In this document: one piece after another, positions 10,360 through 18,956 of the stretch
Layout of the letters: every line of letters starts with the position of its first letter
How positions within the stretch are numbered: the stretch's first letter is position 1
Assembly: GCA_965207335.1 (NCBI GenBank)
Contig: OZ242267.1
Location: 248,001 to 312,000 of the forward strand
Direction: 5' to 3'
Source of the DNA: G965207335 sp965207335
GTDB taxonomy: Bacteria > Pseudomonadota > Gammaproteobacteria > PS1 > Pseudothioglobaceae
Length of the DNA: 64,000 nucleotides
Notes under the pieces: model-generated
What the model was told of the DNA's origin: nothing
The model's database searches: none
Seen by the model: only the letters and a program-made list of their open reading frames with translations
Program-made: the position numbers and the translations under genes

Positions 10360-11049
10360 TTAAGGGTAGTTTTTATATTTTGTCGGATCTTTTTGATTAA
10401 GTTTAGCAAAGCCTTGCGCTCTAAAAATACAAGCATCACATAAACCACAAGCCCGACCATTTTCATCTGCTTGATAGCAAGAAACGGTTTGGGTATAATC
10501 TACTCCTAGTGATAATCCCAACTTTATAATATCAACTTTTTGTAAATTAATTAATGGGGTATGAATAGTAGTTTTGTTGCCTAAAATAGCTTGTTTAGTT
10601 GCTAAGTTAGCCATTTTAGTAAAGGCATCAATATATTCAGGACGACAATCTGGATAACCTGAATAATCAATATTATTAACACCAATAAAAATATCTTGAC
10701 AAGCAATTAATTCTGCAAAAGCTAAGGCTAATGATAAGAAAACAGTATTTCTAGCAGGCACATAAGTAATAGGAATACTATCACTATTTTGATACTTAGG
10801 CACAGCAATATTATTATCTGTTAATGCTGAGCCTTGTAGTGTAGGAATATTTATAATCTTATGTTCTATTACCTGATATTGTTTAGCAATTTTTTTGGCG
10901 GCATTTAGCTCTGATTTTTGTTTTTGTCCGTAATTAAAACTTATTGCATAACAATTATAATTATGCTTTTTAGCAATAGCTAAAACAGTAGTTGAATCTA
11001 GCCCACCTGACAATAAGATAATTGCTTTGTTAATATTTTTATTTGACAT
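10360..11049 (-). CDS. queC: 7-cyano-7-deazaguanine (preQ0) synthase
   Basis: 229 residues, ATP-dependent conversion of 7-carboxy-7-deazaguanine to preQ0 in queuosine biosynthesis. The PP-loop SGGLDST is at residues 14-20. The C-terminal zinc-binding cysteines are in SCYQADENGRACGLCDAC. The preceding pathway enzyme QueE is also in this window (57194-57835) but unlinked. The start overlaps the last 11 bases of parE, so the two are translationally coupled. No preQ1 riboswitch is visible, as expected inside an overlapping operon. Confidence 0.95.
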   Translation of the reverse strand: MSNKNINKAIILLSGGLDSTTVLAIAKKHNYNCYAISFNYGQKQKSELNAAKKIAKQYQVIEHKIINIPTLQGSALTDNNIAVPKYQNSDSIPITYVPARNTVFLSLALAFAELIACQDIFIGVNNIDYSGYPDCRPEYIDAFTKMANLATKQAILGNKTTIHTPLINLQKVDIIKLGLSLGVDYTQTVSCYQADENGRACGLCDACIFRAQGFAKLNQKDPTKYKNYP

Positions 11050-12925
11050 CAGCCAAATTACCTTTGTCTTCTAGCCATAATCTTCTATCTGATGCACGCT
11101 TTTTAGACAATAACATATCCATAGTGTTTTCAGTTTGCCTAATATTATCTAATGTTAGACACATTAATGTTCTAGAACTAGGCAACATAGTAGTTTCTCT
11201 TAATTGTGACGGATTCATCTCTCCTAATCCTTTGAAGCGTTGCACCTGAATTTTAGCATTTGTTTTTTTAGCATTAATATTTGTAATAATTTTTTCTTTT
11301 TCTGCATTATCTATGGCGTAGTAAGTTTTATTTATAGCATCAATTCTATACAAGGGAGGCATAGCTACAAAAACACATCTAGCATCAACTAATGCTGGAA
11401 AATGACGCACAAATAAGGCACATATTAAGGTTGCAATGTGTAAACCGTCAGAATCTGCATCTGCTAAAATACAAATCTTGCCATAACGAAGCTCTGATAA
11501 ATCATTATTGTTAGGTTCTAAGCCAATAGCAACACTAATATCGTGAATCTCATTTGATGCTAAAACTTGGTGCGATTCTATTTCCCAAGTATTTAATATT
11601 TTACCTCTTAGTGGTAAAATAGCTTGATACTCTTTATCCCTAGCTTGTTTAGCAGAACCTCCTGCTGAGTCTCCTTCTACTAAGAATAATTCTGTTTTTG
11701 CTAAATTTGTTGAACTACAATCTGATAGTTTACCGGGTAGGGCGGGACCACTAATTATTCTTTTACGAACTATTCTTTTGTTACTTTGTAATTTTAATTG
11801 GGCATTTTGTATTGCTAGTTCTGCAATTTTTTTGCCAATATCAGAGTTTTGATTAAGCCATAAACTAAATGCATCTTTAACCATAGAATTTACAAAATAT
11901 GCACATTCTTTAGAGGATAATCTTTCTTTTGTTTGTCCTGAAAATTGTGGATTTAGTATTTTAATAGATAAAATATAAGTGATTTGTTGCCAAGTATCCT
12001 CAGGGGTTAGCTTAATATTTTTTGGAACTAAGTTTCTAAATTCGCAAAATTCTCTTAATGCCTCTGTTAGTCCAGAACGAAGTCCATTTACATGTGTTCC
12101 TCCTAAGGTGGTAGGTATTAAATTAACATAACTTTCAGTTATGGTGCTTTTATCATTAATCACCCAAGTAAGTGCACAGTTTATATGCTCATTATTAGCC
12201 TCACTATCAATTACGAATGGCCTAACAGGTAAACACTCTAAGTCGTCAATAGCAATTGCTAAATAATCTTGTAGTCCTTGCTCATAATGCCATTTGTCTT
12301 TTGTTTTGTCAATTTCATTATTAAAAATCACCGTTAAACCATTTAATAGCACAGCTTTAGAGCGTAAATTATGTCTTAATGCAGTAATAGAAAATTTATC
12401 ATTATCAAAGTATTTGCTATTTGGGTAAAATTTAATTTTAGTGCCAGTATTTCTTTTGCCAACTGTGTTAACAACACTAAGTTCTTTGTCTTTAACGCCA
12501 TTTTTGTATGATGTAAAGTATTCTTTACCATCGCGTTTTATCCATACTTCTAATAAGCTAGACAAAGCATTAACCACCGATACTCCAACTCCGTGTAACC
12601 CACCAGAAAATTTATAATGTTTATTAGAAAATTTACCACCAGCATGTAATTTAGTTAAAATAACATCAACCCCAGGAATGCCTTCTTTAGGATGAATATC
12701 AACGGGCATGCCTCTGCCGTTATCTTCTATGGTTATACTATTATCTATATGTAAAATAACTTCAATTAAATCAGCATGTCCTGCTACCGCCTCATCAATG
12801 CTATTATCAACTACCTCTTGTGCTAGATGATTTGGTCTTTCTGTATCGGTATACATGCCTGGGCGTTTTTGTACAGGCTCTAATCCAGATAATATTTCAA
12901 TTGATTTAGAATCATAAATATCCAT
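11039..12925 (-). CDS. parE: DNA topoisomerase IV subunit B
   Basis: 628 residues, the ATPase subunit of topoisomerase IV that decatenates chromosomes with ParC. GHKL ATPase motifs are present: EVVDNSIDEA (Glu/Asn), IEDNGRGMPVD and GGLHGVGVSVVNALS. The TOPRIM motifs are ELFLVEGDSAGGSAKQARD and the acidic ILADADSDGLHI. The N-terminus (EILSGLEPVQKRPGMYTDTERPNHL with the P-N-H-L signature) and the short length fit ParE rather than GyrB (~800 residues). It is followed by queC with an 11-base overlap. Confidence 0.95.
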   Translation of the reverse strand: MDIYDSKSIEILSGLEPVQKRPGMYTDTERPNHLAQEVVDNSIDEAVAGHADLIEVILHIDNSITIEDNGRGMPVDIHPKEGIPGVDVILTKLHAGGKFSNKHYKFSGGLHGVGVSVVNALSSLLEVWIKRDGKEYFTSYKNGVKDKELSVVNTVGKRNTGTKIKFYPNSKYFDNDKFSITALRHNLRSKAVLLNGLTVIFNNEIDKTKDKWHYEQGLQDYLAIAIDDLECLPVRPFVIDSEANNEHINCALTWVINDKSTITESYVNLIPTTLGGTHVNGLRSGLTEALREFCEFRNLVPKNIKLTPEDTWQQITYILSIKILNPQFSGQTKERLSSKECAYFVNSMVKDAFSLWLNQNSDIGKKIAELAIQNAQLKLQSNKRIVRKRIISGPALPGKLSDCSSTNLAKTELFLVEGDSAGGSAKQARDKEYQAILPLRGKILNTWEIESHQVLASNEIHDISVAIGLEPNNNDLSELRYGKICILADADSDGLHIATLICALFVRHFPALVDARCVFVAMPPLYRIDAINKTYYAIDNAEKEKIITNINAKKTNAKIQVQRFKGLGEMNPSQLRETTMLPSSRTLMCLTLDNIRQTENTMDMLLSKKRASDRRLWLEDKGNLADVK

Positions 12926-13030
12926 ATTTTTAAATATTTTAAGAAATCATAAATTTGCTAATTTTAGCATACTCTTAAAAATAATAATAAAAAGTAGTGC
13001 TATGTATATAAGTTTAATTTTTAAATATTA

Positions 13031-13059
13031 GTTAGTGATTTAAGTATTTGTAGTATAAT
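13031..13059 (+). promoter_or_regulatory. Putative promoter of precursor P1
   Basis: TATAAT at 13054-13059 with a weak TTAGTG-type -35 about 16 bases upstream, 28 bases before the start of the precursor gene. The AAGGA Shine-Dalgarno follows at about 13076. Only the -10 is convincing. Confidence 0.4.
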
Positions 13060-13086
13060 TATTGTTTAGTTTAATAAGGATTTGCT

Positions 13087-13359
13087 ATGAAAAGTAAAAA
13101 AGCATTTGATTTATACGATAAAAAAGTTAGACAAGAACTGCTTTCTGACCCAAAACTATTTGCAAAAGATACAGGCCATACAGTAGAAGATGATGTTGAG
13201 GTTAAAGTATGTACTAGCACAAAAGATACTTATTATTTTGCTATAACTTATAACGATATTAGTACTATTAAATTTATAAGTGCAGCTGCTACAGATGGTT
13301 GTGATGATGGTTCACCTCCACCAAATGTTAATAAACCCCTCTTTTGTTTTTGCATTTAG
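13087..13359 (+). CDS. RiPP-like precursor with NHLP-type leader (P1)
   Basis: 90 residues. The first ~57 resemble a nitrile-hydratase-alpha-like leader (NHLP, proteusin type): DLYDKKVRQELLSDPKLF, then VEVKVCTSTKDTYYFAITYND. The KxxTKDTYY block is shared with the other three candidates in this window. The last ~25 residues have a different character: small residues (ISAAATDG), then acid and proline, ending in FCFCI. With three cysteines they would be the core. The start is supported by AAGGA seven bases upstream. No modification enzyme, protease or transporter is adjacent. The leader family is inferred by eye and the cleavage site is uncertain. Confidence 0.7.
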   Translation: MKSKKAFDLYDKKVRQELLSDPKLFAKDTGHTVEDDVEVKVCTSTKDTYYFAITYNDISTIKFISAAATDGCDDGSPPPNVNKPLFCFCI

Positions 13360-13509
13360 TTATTTTTAAATTTTTTTGTATAATAATAAAAACTACTGCT
13401 AAGATATTAAGTTGAACTTAGTACAGCATACACCTAAAAAGCAGTGTGCTATGCATAGCACACCTAGTATAAGAAATTTATTAGGTTATACTATATAAGA
13501 ATAACTTAC

Positions 13510-13555
13510 TTATACAAAAAACAGCATAGTTAAGAGGCAGTAACACACATAAATG
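13510..13555. repeat. Short dispersed intergenic repeat, copy c
   Basis: TATACAAAAAACAGCATAG, then TTAAGAGGCAGTAACACACATAAAT: same block order as the copies at 6916 and 43129. It lies in the 274-base gap after precursor P1. That gap also holds AGTGTGCTATGCATAGCACA (near 13441), a near-palindrome. Confidence 0.5.
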
Positions 13556-13633
13556 TTCTCATACAATGTTCTTATTTTGTGCTGAATAATTTTTAGTTTA
13601 ATATAAGTTTACAACAATTAAAATACTGTATAT

Positions 13634-14185
13634 TTAGAAAGTTCTTTCGTATGATATGTTATATGCTTTTGAGTCTGCAGCATCGTTATCAATATCCTCG
13701 TATTCAACACGAATTTTATCGCTAGTTCCTACCTTGTATTTAAAACCAACACCGTAAGTAAACTCATTATGGTCTCTATCGTCAATTATAGAAGGTGATG
13801 TTGATGTTGCATCGTATGTTGTATTATCGTCAATAGCACTATAGCCCATTTTTACAAAACCCTCAAAAGAATCAGAAAATCCTCTTTTAGCAATTAATGA
13901 AGTTTGAAATATAGAGTCAATTTCGTAATCAGCTAGTACTCCAGAATATCTTTCTTTTGAGCCACCAAAACTATATTTAACCTCTACATCAAAATTAGGG
14001 TGTATTTCTGTGCCAGTGCTAATAAAATAAACATTATTATCAATAGTGGATTGATTAGAGTTAAAATCAATGTTAGCAAAGCCTATATTAAAATAATATT
14101 TACTTTCTGCAAAAGATTGTGGCACTAAGACAATCATAGCCACTAAAAACATTGTTGTTATATTACTAATTTTTATTCTAGTCAT
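13634..14185 (-). CDS. Outer-membrane beta-barrel protein (paralog 1)
   Basis: 183 residues with a signal peptide (hydrophobic run then PQSFAES, probable cleavage after Ala). Amphipathic strands alternate, and the sequence ends YNISYERTF; a C-terminal Phe is typical of barrels inserted by the BAM complex. The size suits an 8-strand OmpA/OmpW-like or surface-antigen porin. It is a clear paralog of the next gene: GTEIHPNFDVEVKYS here matches GKEIHPNFDIEFKYS there, and TYGVGFKYKV matches TYGVGARINI. Ligand or role cannot be assigned. The two genes are 46 bases apart on the same strand. Confidence 0.75.
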   Translation of the reverse strand: MTRIKISNITTMFLVAMIVLVPQSFAESKYYFNIGFANIDFNSNQSTIDNNVYFISTGTEIHPNFDVEVKYSFGGSKERYSGVLADYEIDSIFQTSLIAKRGFSDSFEGFVKMGYSAIDDNTTYDATSTSPSIIDDRDHNEFTYGVGFKYKVGTSDKIRVEYEDIDNDAADSKAYNISYERTF

Positions 14186-14231
14186 AATTACCCCTTATTG
14201 TTAAAAAATAAAATTAACACTCATATATATA

Positions 14232-14825
14232 CTAAAATGATCTTTCATACGAAACACCATAACCTGTAAATTCAAAATTTGCATCACCACTTGCTGAGCG
14301 GAATCCGCTAGATTCACTATGGAAATTATCATATTCAATACGAACAAAACTACCTTCAGCTATATTAATCCTAGCACCAACACCATAGGTAAAATCATTG
14401 CGTTCAACGGTATCAACTATCCCATTTGCAACAAGCCTACTAGAGTCTTCTATTGATGCATGACCTAATTTAACAAAGCCTTGAAAATACTCATTCAATG
14501 GTTGTTTAATTATTAAAGAAGTTTGGAGTATAGAATTTATTTGTATCTCAAGTAACGGGTTACTAAAAGAATCATAGCCTGAACCCTTGCTGTATTTAAA
14601 TTCTATATCAAAATTAGGATGTATTTCTTTGCCGATAGTAAAACCATAAACATTATTATCAGCTTCGATTTTGCTAGTTGTTTCTACTGATGCATTAATT
14701 GTGTTATAACCTATGCCCCAATAAAAATTATCTAAATAACTTTGTTCTGCAAATAATTGTTGTGTAAATGTATATACCATAAACAAAAATACTATTTTTA
14801 TATTATTTTTTATTACTTTATTCAT
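14232..14825 (-). CDS. Outer-membrane beta-barrel protein (paralog 2)
   Basis: 197 residues, with a signal peptide ending around QQLFAEQ. It has predicted beta-strands and a C-terminal YGVSYERSF with the terminal Phe of outer-membrane barrels. It is paralogous to the downstream gene along the whole length, so the pair arose by tandem duplication and has diverged mostly in loops. A Shine-Dalgarno (GGAGAT) precedes the ATG. It is probably the first gene of a two-gene transcript. Function is unknown; an adhesion or small porin role is only a guess. Confidence 0.75.
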   Translation of the reverse strand: MNKVIKNNIKIVFLFMVYTFTQQLFAEQSYLDNFYWGIGYNTINASVETTSKIEADNNVYGFTIGKEIHPNFDIEFKYSKGSGYDSFSNPLLEIQINSILQTSLIIKQPLNEYFQGFVKLGHASIEDSSRLVANGIVDTVERNDFTYGVGARINIAEGSFVRIEYDNFHSESSGFRSASGDANFEFTGYGVSYERSF

Positions 14826-14989
14826 AATATCTCCATTATTTATTATTAAAATATAAACTACTAACTGACAGCGATATTATACATAATAATATATTATAAA
14901 ATATTGATTTTATTAACTCTTTTTATATACTAGAAAAATATAAGGCTTATTACAGTATTTAAGATTATTTGCATAAGTGTTGTTTATTT

Positions 14990-15036
14990 ATTTAAAAAAA
15001 CATAGTTAAAAAATGGTGTTATGCACATAAATTTAC
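14990..15036. repeat. Short dispersed intergenic repeat, copy b
   Basis: AAAAAAACATAGTTAAAAAA, then GTTATGCACATAAAT. The 404-base gap 14826-15229 holds this copy and MITE copy 2; nothing else was recognised in it. Confidence 0.5.
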
Positions 15037-15088
15037 TTGTATAGTAATTTATTAGTTTAATACACTACCTAGGCAATGCTATTGTAAA

Positions 15089-15195
15089 GAGACCTTTGCA
15101 TAAACATGAATAATCATCAGAACTCAGCTTTCCACTCACTTACATTAAGCAAAAATAAGAATTCTGTTAATCATCCCTATTTATGCAAAGGCCTC
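15089..15195. mobile_element. MITE-like element, copy 2 (type A)
   Basis: 107 bp starting GAGACCTTTGCATAAA and ending TTTATGCAAAGGCCTC. It is flanked by a perfect 6-bp duplication TGTAAA (15083-15088 and 15196-15201). The interior is type A (CACTTACATTAAGCAAAAAT, then GAATTCTGTTAATCATC). It lies 34 bases upstream of mtgA, so it may affect that gene's leader. Confidence 0.85.
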
Positions 15196-15229
15196 TGTAA
15201 AATAACTTAATTTAAGAATTGGTTAAATT

Positions 15230-15928
15230 TTGTTAAAAAAAATATTATTTACAATTAGTTTAATATTATTAATAATAGCTGTTATTTTTATACTTAGTAG
15301 TTATGAAAAAACCCGTATTATTGTTGTTGATAGTTTTTCAAAACCACTAAAAAATAATTACAGTAATAAAGAATATAAACAATATTTAGCACTAAAACTA
15401 GTAAATTATCCAGACGAGCTAATTAATATGTTGTTATTAGTGGAGGACCAAGCATTTTTTAATCATAATGGTATTGACATTAAACAAATATACTTTTCTA
15501 TAAAAAATTATTTATTTAATAATAAAAAATTAAGAGGTGCTAGTACAATTACCCAACAATTAATTAAAAATACCTTATTGACCAGAGAAGTTAGTTTGAA
15601 AAGAAAATTAATTGAGATAGTGATGGCATTTATTCTTGAGAATAATTTTTCCAAAGAATATATTTTACTGCGTTACATAAATACTGTAAATTTAGGGCAA
15701 AATGGTGCTCATTCTGTTTATGGTTTTGGTATGGCATCATATTTTTATTTTGATAAACACCCTAAATATATGTCCTTAGATGAGATGGCACAATTGGTGT
15801 CTATTTTAAAAGGACCATCATACTATAACCCAAAACGCAATAAAGCAAGGCTAGAAAAAAGAAAAAAATTAGTATTAAAAATTTATAATAAATACAGCAA
15901 AATATATGGTAAAAATATTAGCAATTGA
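15230..15928 (+). CDS. mtgA: Monofunctional peptidoglycan transglycosylase (GT51)
   Basis: 232 residues. One N-terminal membrane anchor (residues ~4-25) is followed by a GT51 domain polymerising lipid II into glycan strands on the periplasmic side. Motifs are LVEDQAFFNHNGID (catalytic Glu), GASTITQQLIKN, and RYINTVNLGQNGAHSVYGFGMAS. There is no transpeptidase domain, so this is an MtgA-type enzyme rather than a PBP1. The start is TTG at 15230 with a poor Shine-Dalgarno; the MITE just upstream may have replaced the original leader. The 3' end overlaps tsaB by 23 bases. Confidence 0.85.
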   Translation: MLKKILFTISLILLIIAVIFILSSYEKTRIIVVDSFSKPLKNNYSNKEYKQYLALKLVNYPDELINMLLLVEDQAFFNHNGIDIKQIYFSIKNYLFNNKKLRGASTITQQLIKNTLLTREVSLKRKLIEIVMAFILENNFSKEYILLRYINTVNLGQNGAHSVYGFGMASYFYFDKHPKYMSLDEMAQLVSILKGPSYYNPKRNKARLEKRKKLVLKIYNKYSKIYGKNISN

Positions 15929-16553
15929 TTCTTGTACTGAAGTATGCTCTGTTAGTGTATTAACAGGTAGTATAGCAGTTAATAAATTTATAAAAGATGA
16001 GCAAAAACCATCAAATTTATTATTGCCATTATGCGATAAAGCATTACTAGAAGCCAACATTAAACTAAAAGATATTGATTGTATAGCATACACAAAAGGT
16101 CCTGGTGCTTTTACAGGTGTTAGGTTGTGTGTTAGTATAGTACAAGGTTTGGCGATGGCAGATAATATTAAAACCTTAGGGGTATCCACCCTAGAAGTAT
16201 TAGCATATGGGACCTATTGCAATTATGGATATAGCAATATTATAGTGGCATTAGATGCTAGAATGGATGAGGTGTATTGGTGCGAATATAAAGATAACAC
16301 TGTAATACAACAGGCATTAAATACTCCAGAAGATATGCCTTTTTTTGGTACAGAATATATTGGTGTTGGCAGTGCATGGGATTGCTATAAAGATAGATTA
16401 ACAAATAAGACTGGAGTTAGAAAGTTTATAGAAAAATCTTATCCTAGTGCAAAATATCTAGCAAAATTAGTGGCCAATAAATATTTAGCCTATGCTAATA
16501 ATGAGTTAGCCGTGCCATTATATTTGAGAAATAATATTGCTAAATCTATATAG
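15906..16553 (+). CDS. tsaB: tRNA threonylcarbamoyladenosine biosynthesis protein TsaB
   Basis: 215 residues, ASKHA-fold partner of TsaD/TsaE in t6A37 tRNA modification. Diagnostic motifs are ILAIDSCTEVCSV at the N-terminus and YTKGPGAFTGVRLCVSIVQG (the GPGSFTGLR-type block). VALDARMDEVYW follows near residue 115. TsaB lacks the metal-binding His pair of TsaD, and none is seen here. The start codon lies inside mtgA, suggesting coupled translation. Confidence 0.93.
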   Translation: MVKILAIDSCTEVCSVSVLTGSIAVNKFIKDEQKPSNLLLPLCDKALLEANIKLKDIDCIAYTKGPGAFTGVRLCVSIVQGLAMADNIKTLGVSTLEVLAYGTYCNYGYSNIIVALDARMDEVYWCEYKDNTVIQQALNTPEDMPFFGTEYIGVGSAWDCYKDRLTNKTGVRKFIEKSYPSAKYLAKLVANKYLAYANNELAVPLYLRNNIAKSI

Positions 16554-16608
16554 CACAAATACTTTTAACGGGTAAAATACCTTTATTTTACAATGTTGCA
16601 TTAAGTTT

Positions 16609-17364
16609 ATGCTTAGTAGTTTATGGGGCTTTATTCAAAGGTTTTCCTCACCTGTTAATTTTTATAATACATCAGCTAAGATAATCCCTTGGGTTGTAAT
16701 TTTATTTTTAATATCATTGATAGTTGGCTTGTATTGGGGCTTAGTTATTGCACCAGTTGATTACCAACAAGGCGATAGTTATAGAATAATGTTTGTACAT
16801 GTTCCTAGTGCTTGGATGTCAATGTTTATTTATTTAGTAATGGCAATTAGTGCCATTATTGGTCTAGTGTGGAGAATTAAATTAGCAGATATTATCGCTA
16901 AAAGCTCGGCAGTTATTGGTGCTAGTTTTACATTTATTGCCCTTGCTACTGGCTCTATATGGGGTAAACCAATGTGGGGTGCTTGGTGGGTATGGGATGC
17001 TAGACTAACATCAGAGTTGATTTTATTATTTTTATATTTAGCTTATATATCTTTAAACAGCTCGTTTAGTAATCCAAAAAGTGGTGCTAAAGCTAGTGCA
17101 GTATTGGCAATAGTTGGTATTGTTAATTTGCCTATTATTCATTATTCGGTTAATTGGTGGAGTACTTTGCATCAAGGGGCATCGGTTAGTAAAATAGGCA
17201 CGCCAGCAATACATATAGAAATGTTAATACCATTGCTTATTATGACTATTGCTTTTAAATTATTGTATATAGCCTTAGTTTTAATTAGAGCTAGAAATGA
17301 ATTATTATTACGAGAGCAAAATAGTCGTTGGGTGCGTAATATAATATTAAACACAAAGGTCTAA
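16609..17364 (+). CDS. ccmC: Heme exporter/heme lyase protein CcmC
   Basis: 251 residues, six membrane segments, with the tryptophan-rich signature WGAWWVWDARLTSELILL near residue 125. This signature presents heme to CcmE in system I cytochrome c maturation. Periplasmic histidines flank it (FVHVPSAWMS and IIHYSVNWWSTLHQG). It starts a compact ccmC-ccmD-ccmE-ccmG cluster. The ABC exporter genes ccmA and ccmB that usually precede ccmC are not present; tsaB lies upstream instead. Confidence 0.95.
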   Translation: MLSSLWGFIQRFSSPVNFYNTSAKIIPWVVILFLISLIVGLYWGLVIAPVDYQQGDSYRIMFVHVPSAWMSMFIYLVMAISAIIGLVWRIKLADIIAKSSAVIGASFTFIALATGSIWGKPMWGAWWVWDARLTSELILLFLYLAYISLNSSFSNPKSGAKASAVLAIVGIVNLPIIHYSVNWWSTLHQGASVSKIGTPAIHIEMLIPLLIMTIAFKLLYIALVLIRARNELLLREQNSRWVRNIILNTKV

Positions 17365-17371
17365 CATAATT

Positions 17372-17545
17372 ATGCTAACAGAATTATTATCTTTTATGCC
17401 CTATGATAAATATGCTCTTTATGTATTAGCATCGTATAGCATTACAACTATTGTTTTAGGGTATTTATTTATTCATTCGTTATTACGCAAAAAGAAAATA
17501 ATAAAACAACTACGCAATAAATACAGGAGACAAGATAATGTCTAA
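17372..17545 (+). CDS. ccmD: Heme exporter protein CcmD
   Basis: A 57-codon gene in the gap between ccmC and ccmE, beginning MLTELLSFMPYDKYALYVL, with one membrane helix (about residues 14-34) and a strongly basic cytoplasmic tail (LLRKKKIIKQLRNKYRRQ). Size, single helix, basic tail and position are exactly those of CcmD, which helps release holo-CcmE from the CcmABC complex. It starts 7 bases after ccmC and overlaps ccmE by 8 bases. Confidence 0.85.
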   Translation: MLTELLSFMPYDKYALYVLASYSITTIVLGYLFIHSLLRKKKIIKQLRNKYRRQDNV

Positions 17546-17978
17546 GAGACAAAAAAGATTATTATCAGTAATATTTTTACTATTAAGTTCTACCTTAATA
17601 GTATTTTTAGGTATTAGAGCATTTAATGAAAATTTACTTTATTTTTACAGCCCTAATGATATTAAACAAAACAAAGCTCCCACAAATAAAAGTTTTAGAA
17701 TAGGGGGTATGGTGGTTAATGATAGTGTTGTTAGAAATGGACTAACTAGCAAATTTAAAATAACAGATACCCTAGATACTATTTTAGTAACTTATACTGG
17801 TATATTGCCTGATTTATTTAGAGAAGGGCAAGGTATTATTGCCACAGGTATTATGAAAAATAATGTATTTGTAGCCCAAGAAGTATTGGCAAAACATGAT
17901 GAAAATTATATGCCTCCTGAGGTAGCAGATGCTATGAAAAGAGCCAAAGAGCAAAAACTTAAAAGTTATAATAAATGA
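17538..17978 (+). CDS. ccmE: Periplasmic heme chaperone CcmE
   Basis: 146 residues, N-terminal membrane anchor (residues ~7-27) and an OB-fold periplasmic domain. The covalent heme attachment motif is in VLAKHDENYMPPEV (His of the HxxxY motif near residue 123). FRIGGMVVNDSV and TYTGILPDLFREGQGI are typical family blocks. AGGAGA stands seven bases before the ATG. Overlaps ccmD upstream and ccmG downstream (ATGA). Confidence 0.95.
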   Translation: MSKRQKRLLSVIFLLLSSTLIVFLGIRAFNENLLYFYSPNDIKQNKAPTNKSFRIGGMVVNDSVVRNGLTSKFKITDTLDTILVTYTGILPDLFREGQGIIATGIMKNNVFVAQEVLAKHDENYMPPEVADAMKRAKEQKLKSYNK

Positions 17979-18499
17979 AAATAAAAAGCTTATTGCCGTT
18001 AATTATTTTTATTACACTGGCAGTTTTTTTGTATATTGGGTTAGGTATTAATAACAAAAAACTACCATCACCTTTAATAAATAAGCCATTTCCTAGCCTT
18101 CAAGTAGTAGATTTTTATAATAATAGCAAAAATATCTTAGATTATATAAAAGACAAACCAGCACTAATTAATGTTTGGGCTTCTTGGTGTATTGCTTGTA
18201 AAGATGAACATGTAGAATTATTAAAAATAGCTAAATATCATAATATTTATATGCTTGGCATTAATTACAAAGATAATTTAGTTGATGCTCAAAACTTTTT
18301 AACAAAATTTGGCAATCCATTTAATGATGTTATTTTTGACAAAGAAGGTAAAATGGGCTTAGAATTAGGTGTTTATGCCATACCTGAAACATTCATAGTA
18401 GATAGCTCAGGAACTATAGTTTATAAAAAAATTGCTGCTATTACTACTAAAATAGTAAACAATGAGATAAAACCCCTTATAAATAAGTTAAATAATTAG
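17975..18499 (+). CDS. ccmG: Thiol:disulfide interchange protein CcmG/DsbE
   Basis: 174 residues, N-terminal anchor then a thioredoxin fold with the WASWCIACKDEH active site (WCxxC, about residues 67-74). It has the cis-proline region YAIPETFIVD and the Glu-containing GINYKDN insert of the CcmG family. It keeps apocytochrome c cysteines reduced for heme ligation. The start overlaps ccmE's stop by 4 bases. ccmF, normally between ccmE and ccmG, is absent, so the heme ligation complex must be encoded elsewhere apart from ccmH at 9.3 kb. Confidence 0.93.
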   Translation: MKIKSLLPLIIFITLAVFLYIGLGINNKKLPSPLINKPFPSLQVVDFYNNSKNILDYIKDKPALINVWASWCIACKDEHVELLKIAKYHNIYMLGINYKDNLVDAQNFLTKFGNPFNDVIFDKEGKMGLELGVYAIPETFIVDSSGTIVYKKIAAITTKIVNNEIKPLINKLNN

Positions 18500-18581
18500 C
18501 TAATTTAATAAAATATACAGTATAAAATTACAGTTTCTACATTAAATACCGATTATTTTTCTAATATTTGTTAATTAGATA

Positions 18582-18610
18582 TTGACAATAACTTAATTTA
18601 AAGGGATAAT
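18582..18610 (+). promoter_or_regulatory. Sigma-70 type promoter of the HU gene
   Basis: TTGACA (18582-18587), a 17-base spacer and GATAAT (18605-18610): a near-consensus housekeeping promoter 70 bases before the HU start codon. Confidence 0.75.
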
Positions 18611-18680
18611 TCGGCTATTTAGGAAATTGGCTATTAATTTCTTATATTTTTATGATTTATAACAATAAAGAGGGGAAAAT

Positions 18681-18956
18681 ATGAATAAATCTGAATTGGT
18701 ATCAGCTATCGCAGAAAAATCTGGGTTAACAAAAGTAGATGCAGCTCGTGCTTTAGATGCAACTACATCTACCATAGTAAACACTTTATCGAGCGGTGGT
18801 TCTGTTATTATAACTGGCTTTGGTAGTTTTGTGGTTAGAGATCGTGCAGCACGTACAGGAAGAAATCCACAAACTGGTGCTGCTATAAAAATTAGTGCTA
18901 GTAAAGTTCCAGCGTTTAAAGCAGGTAAATTACTAAAAGAATCAGTTAATAAGTAA
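18681..18956 (+). CDS. hupB: DNA-binding protein HU
   Basis: 91 residues, histone-like HU/IHF family, beginning MNKSELVSAIAEKSGLTKVDAARALD. The arm region GFGSFVVRDRAARTGRNPQTG includes the conserved RxGRNPxTG. The C-terminus is VPAFKAGKLLKESV. Homodimeric nucleoid protein. GAGGGG lies upstream of the ATG. Followed by tRNA-Val and tRNA-Asp; ppiD, often next to hupB in gammaproteobacteria, has moved to 43-45 kb. Confidence 0.96.
   Translation: MNKSELVSAIAEKSGLTKVDAARALDATTSTIVNTLSSGGSVIITGFGSFVVRDRAARTGRNPQTGAAIKISASKVPAFKAGKLLKESVNK

Noticed and set aside
11039..12925. Gyrase subunit B instead of ParE
   Set aside because: Length of 628 and the N-terminal TERPNHL signature fit ParE; GyrB would be about 170 residues longer.
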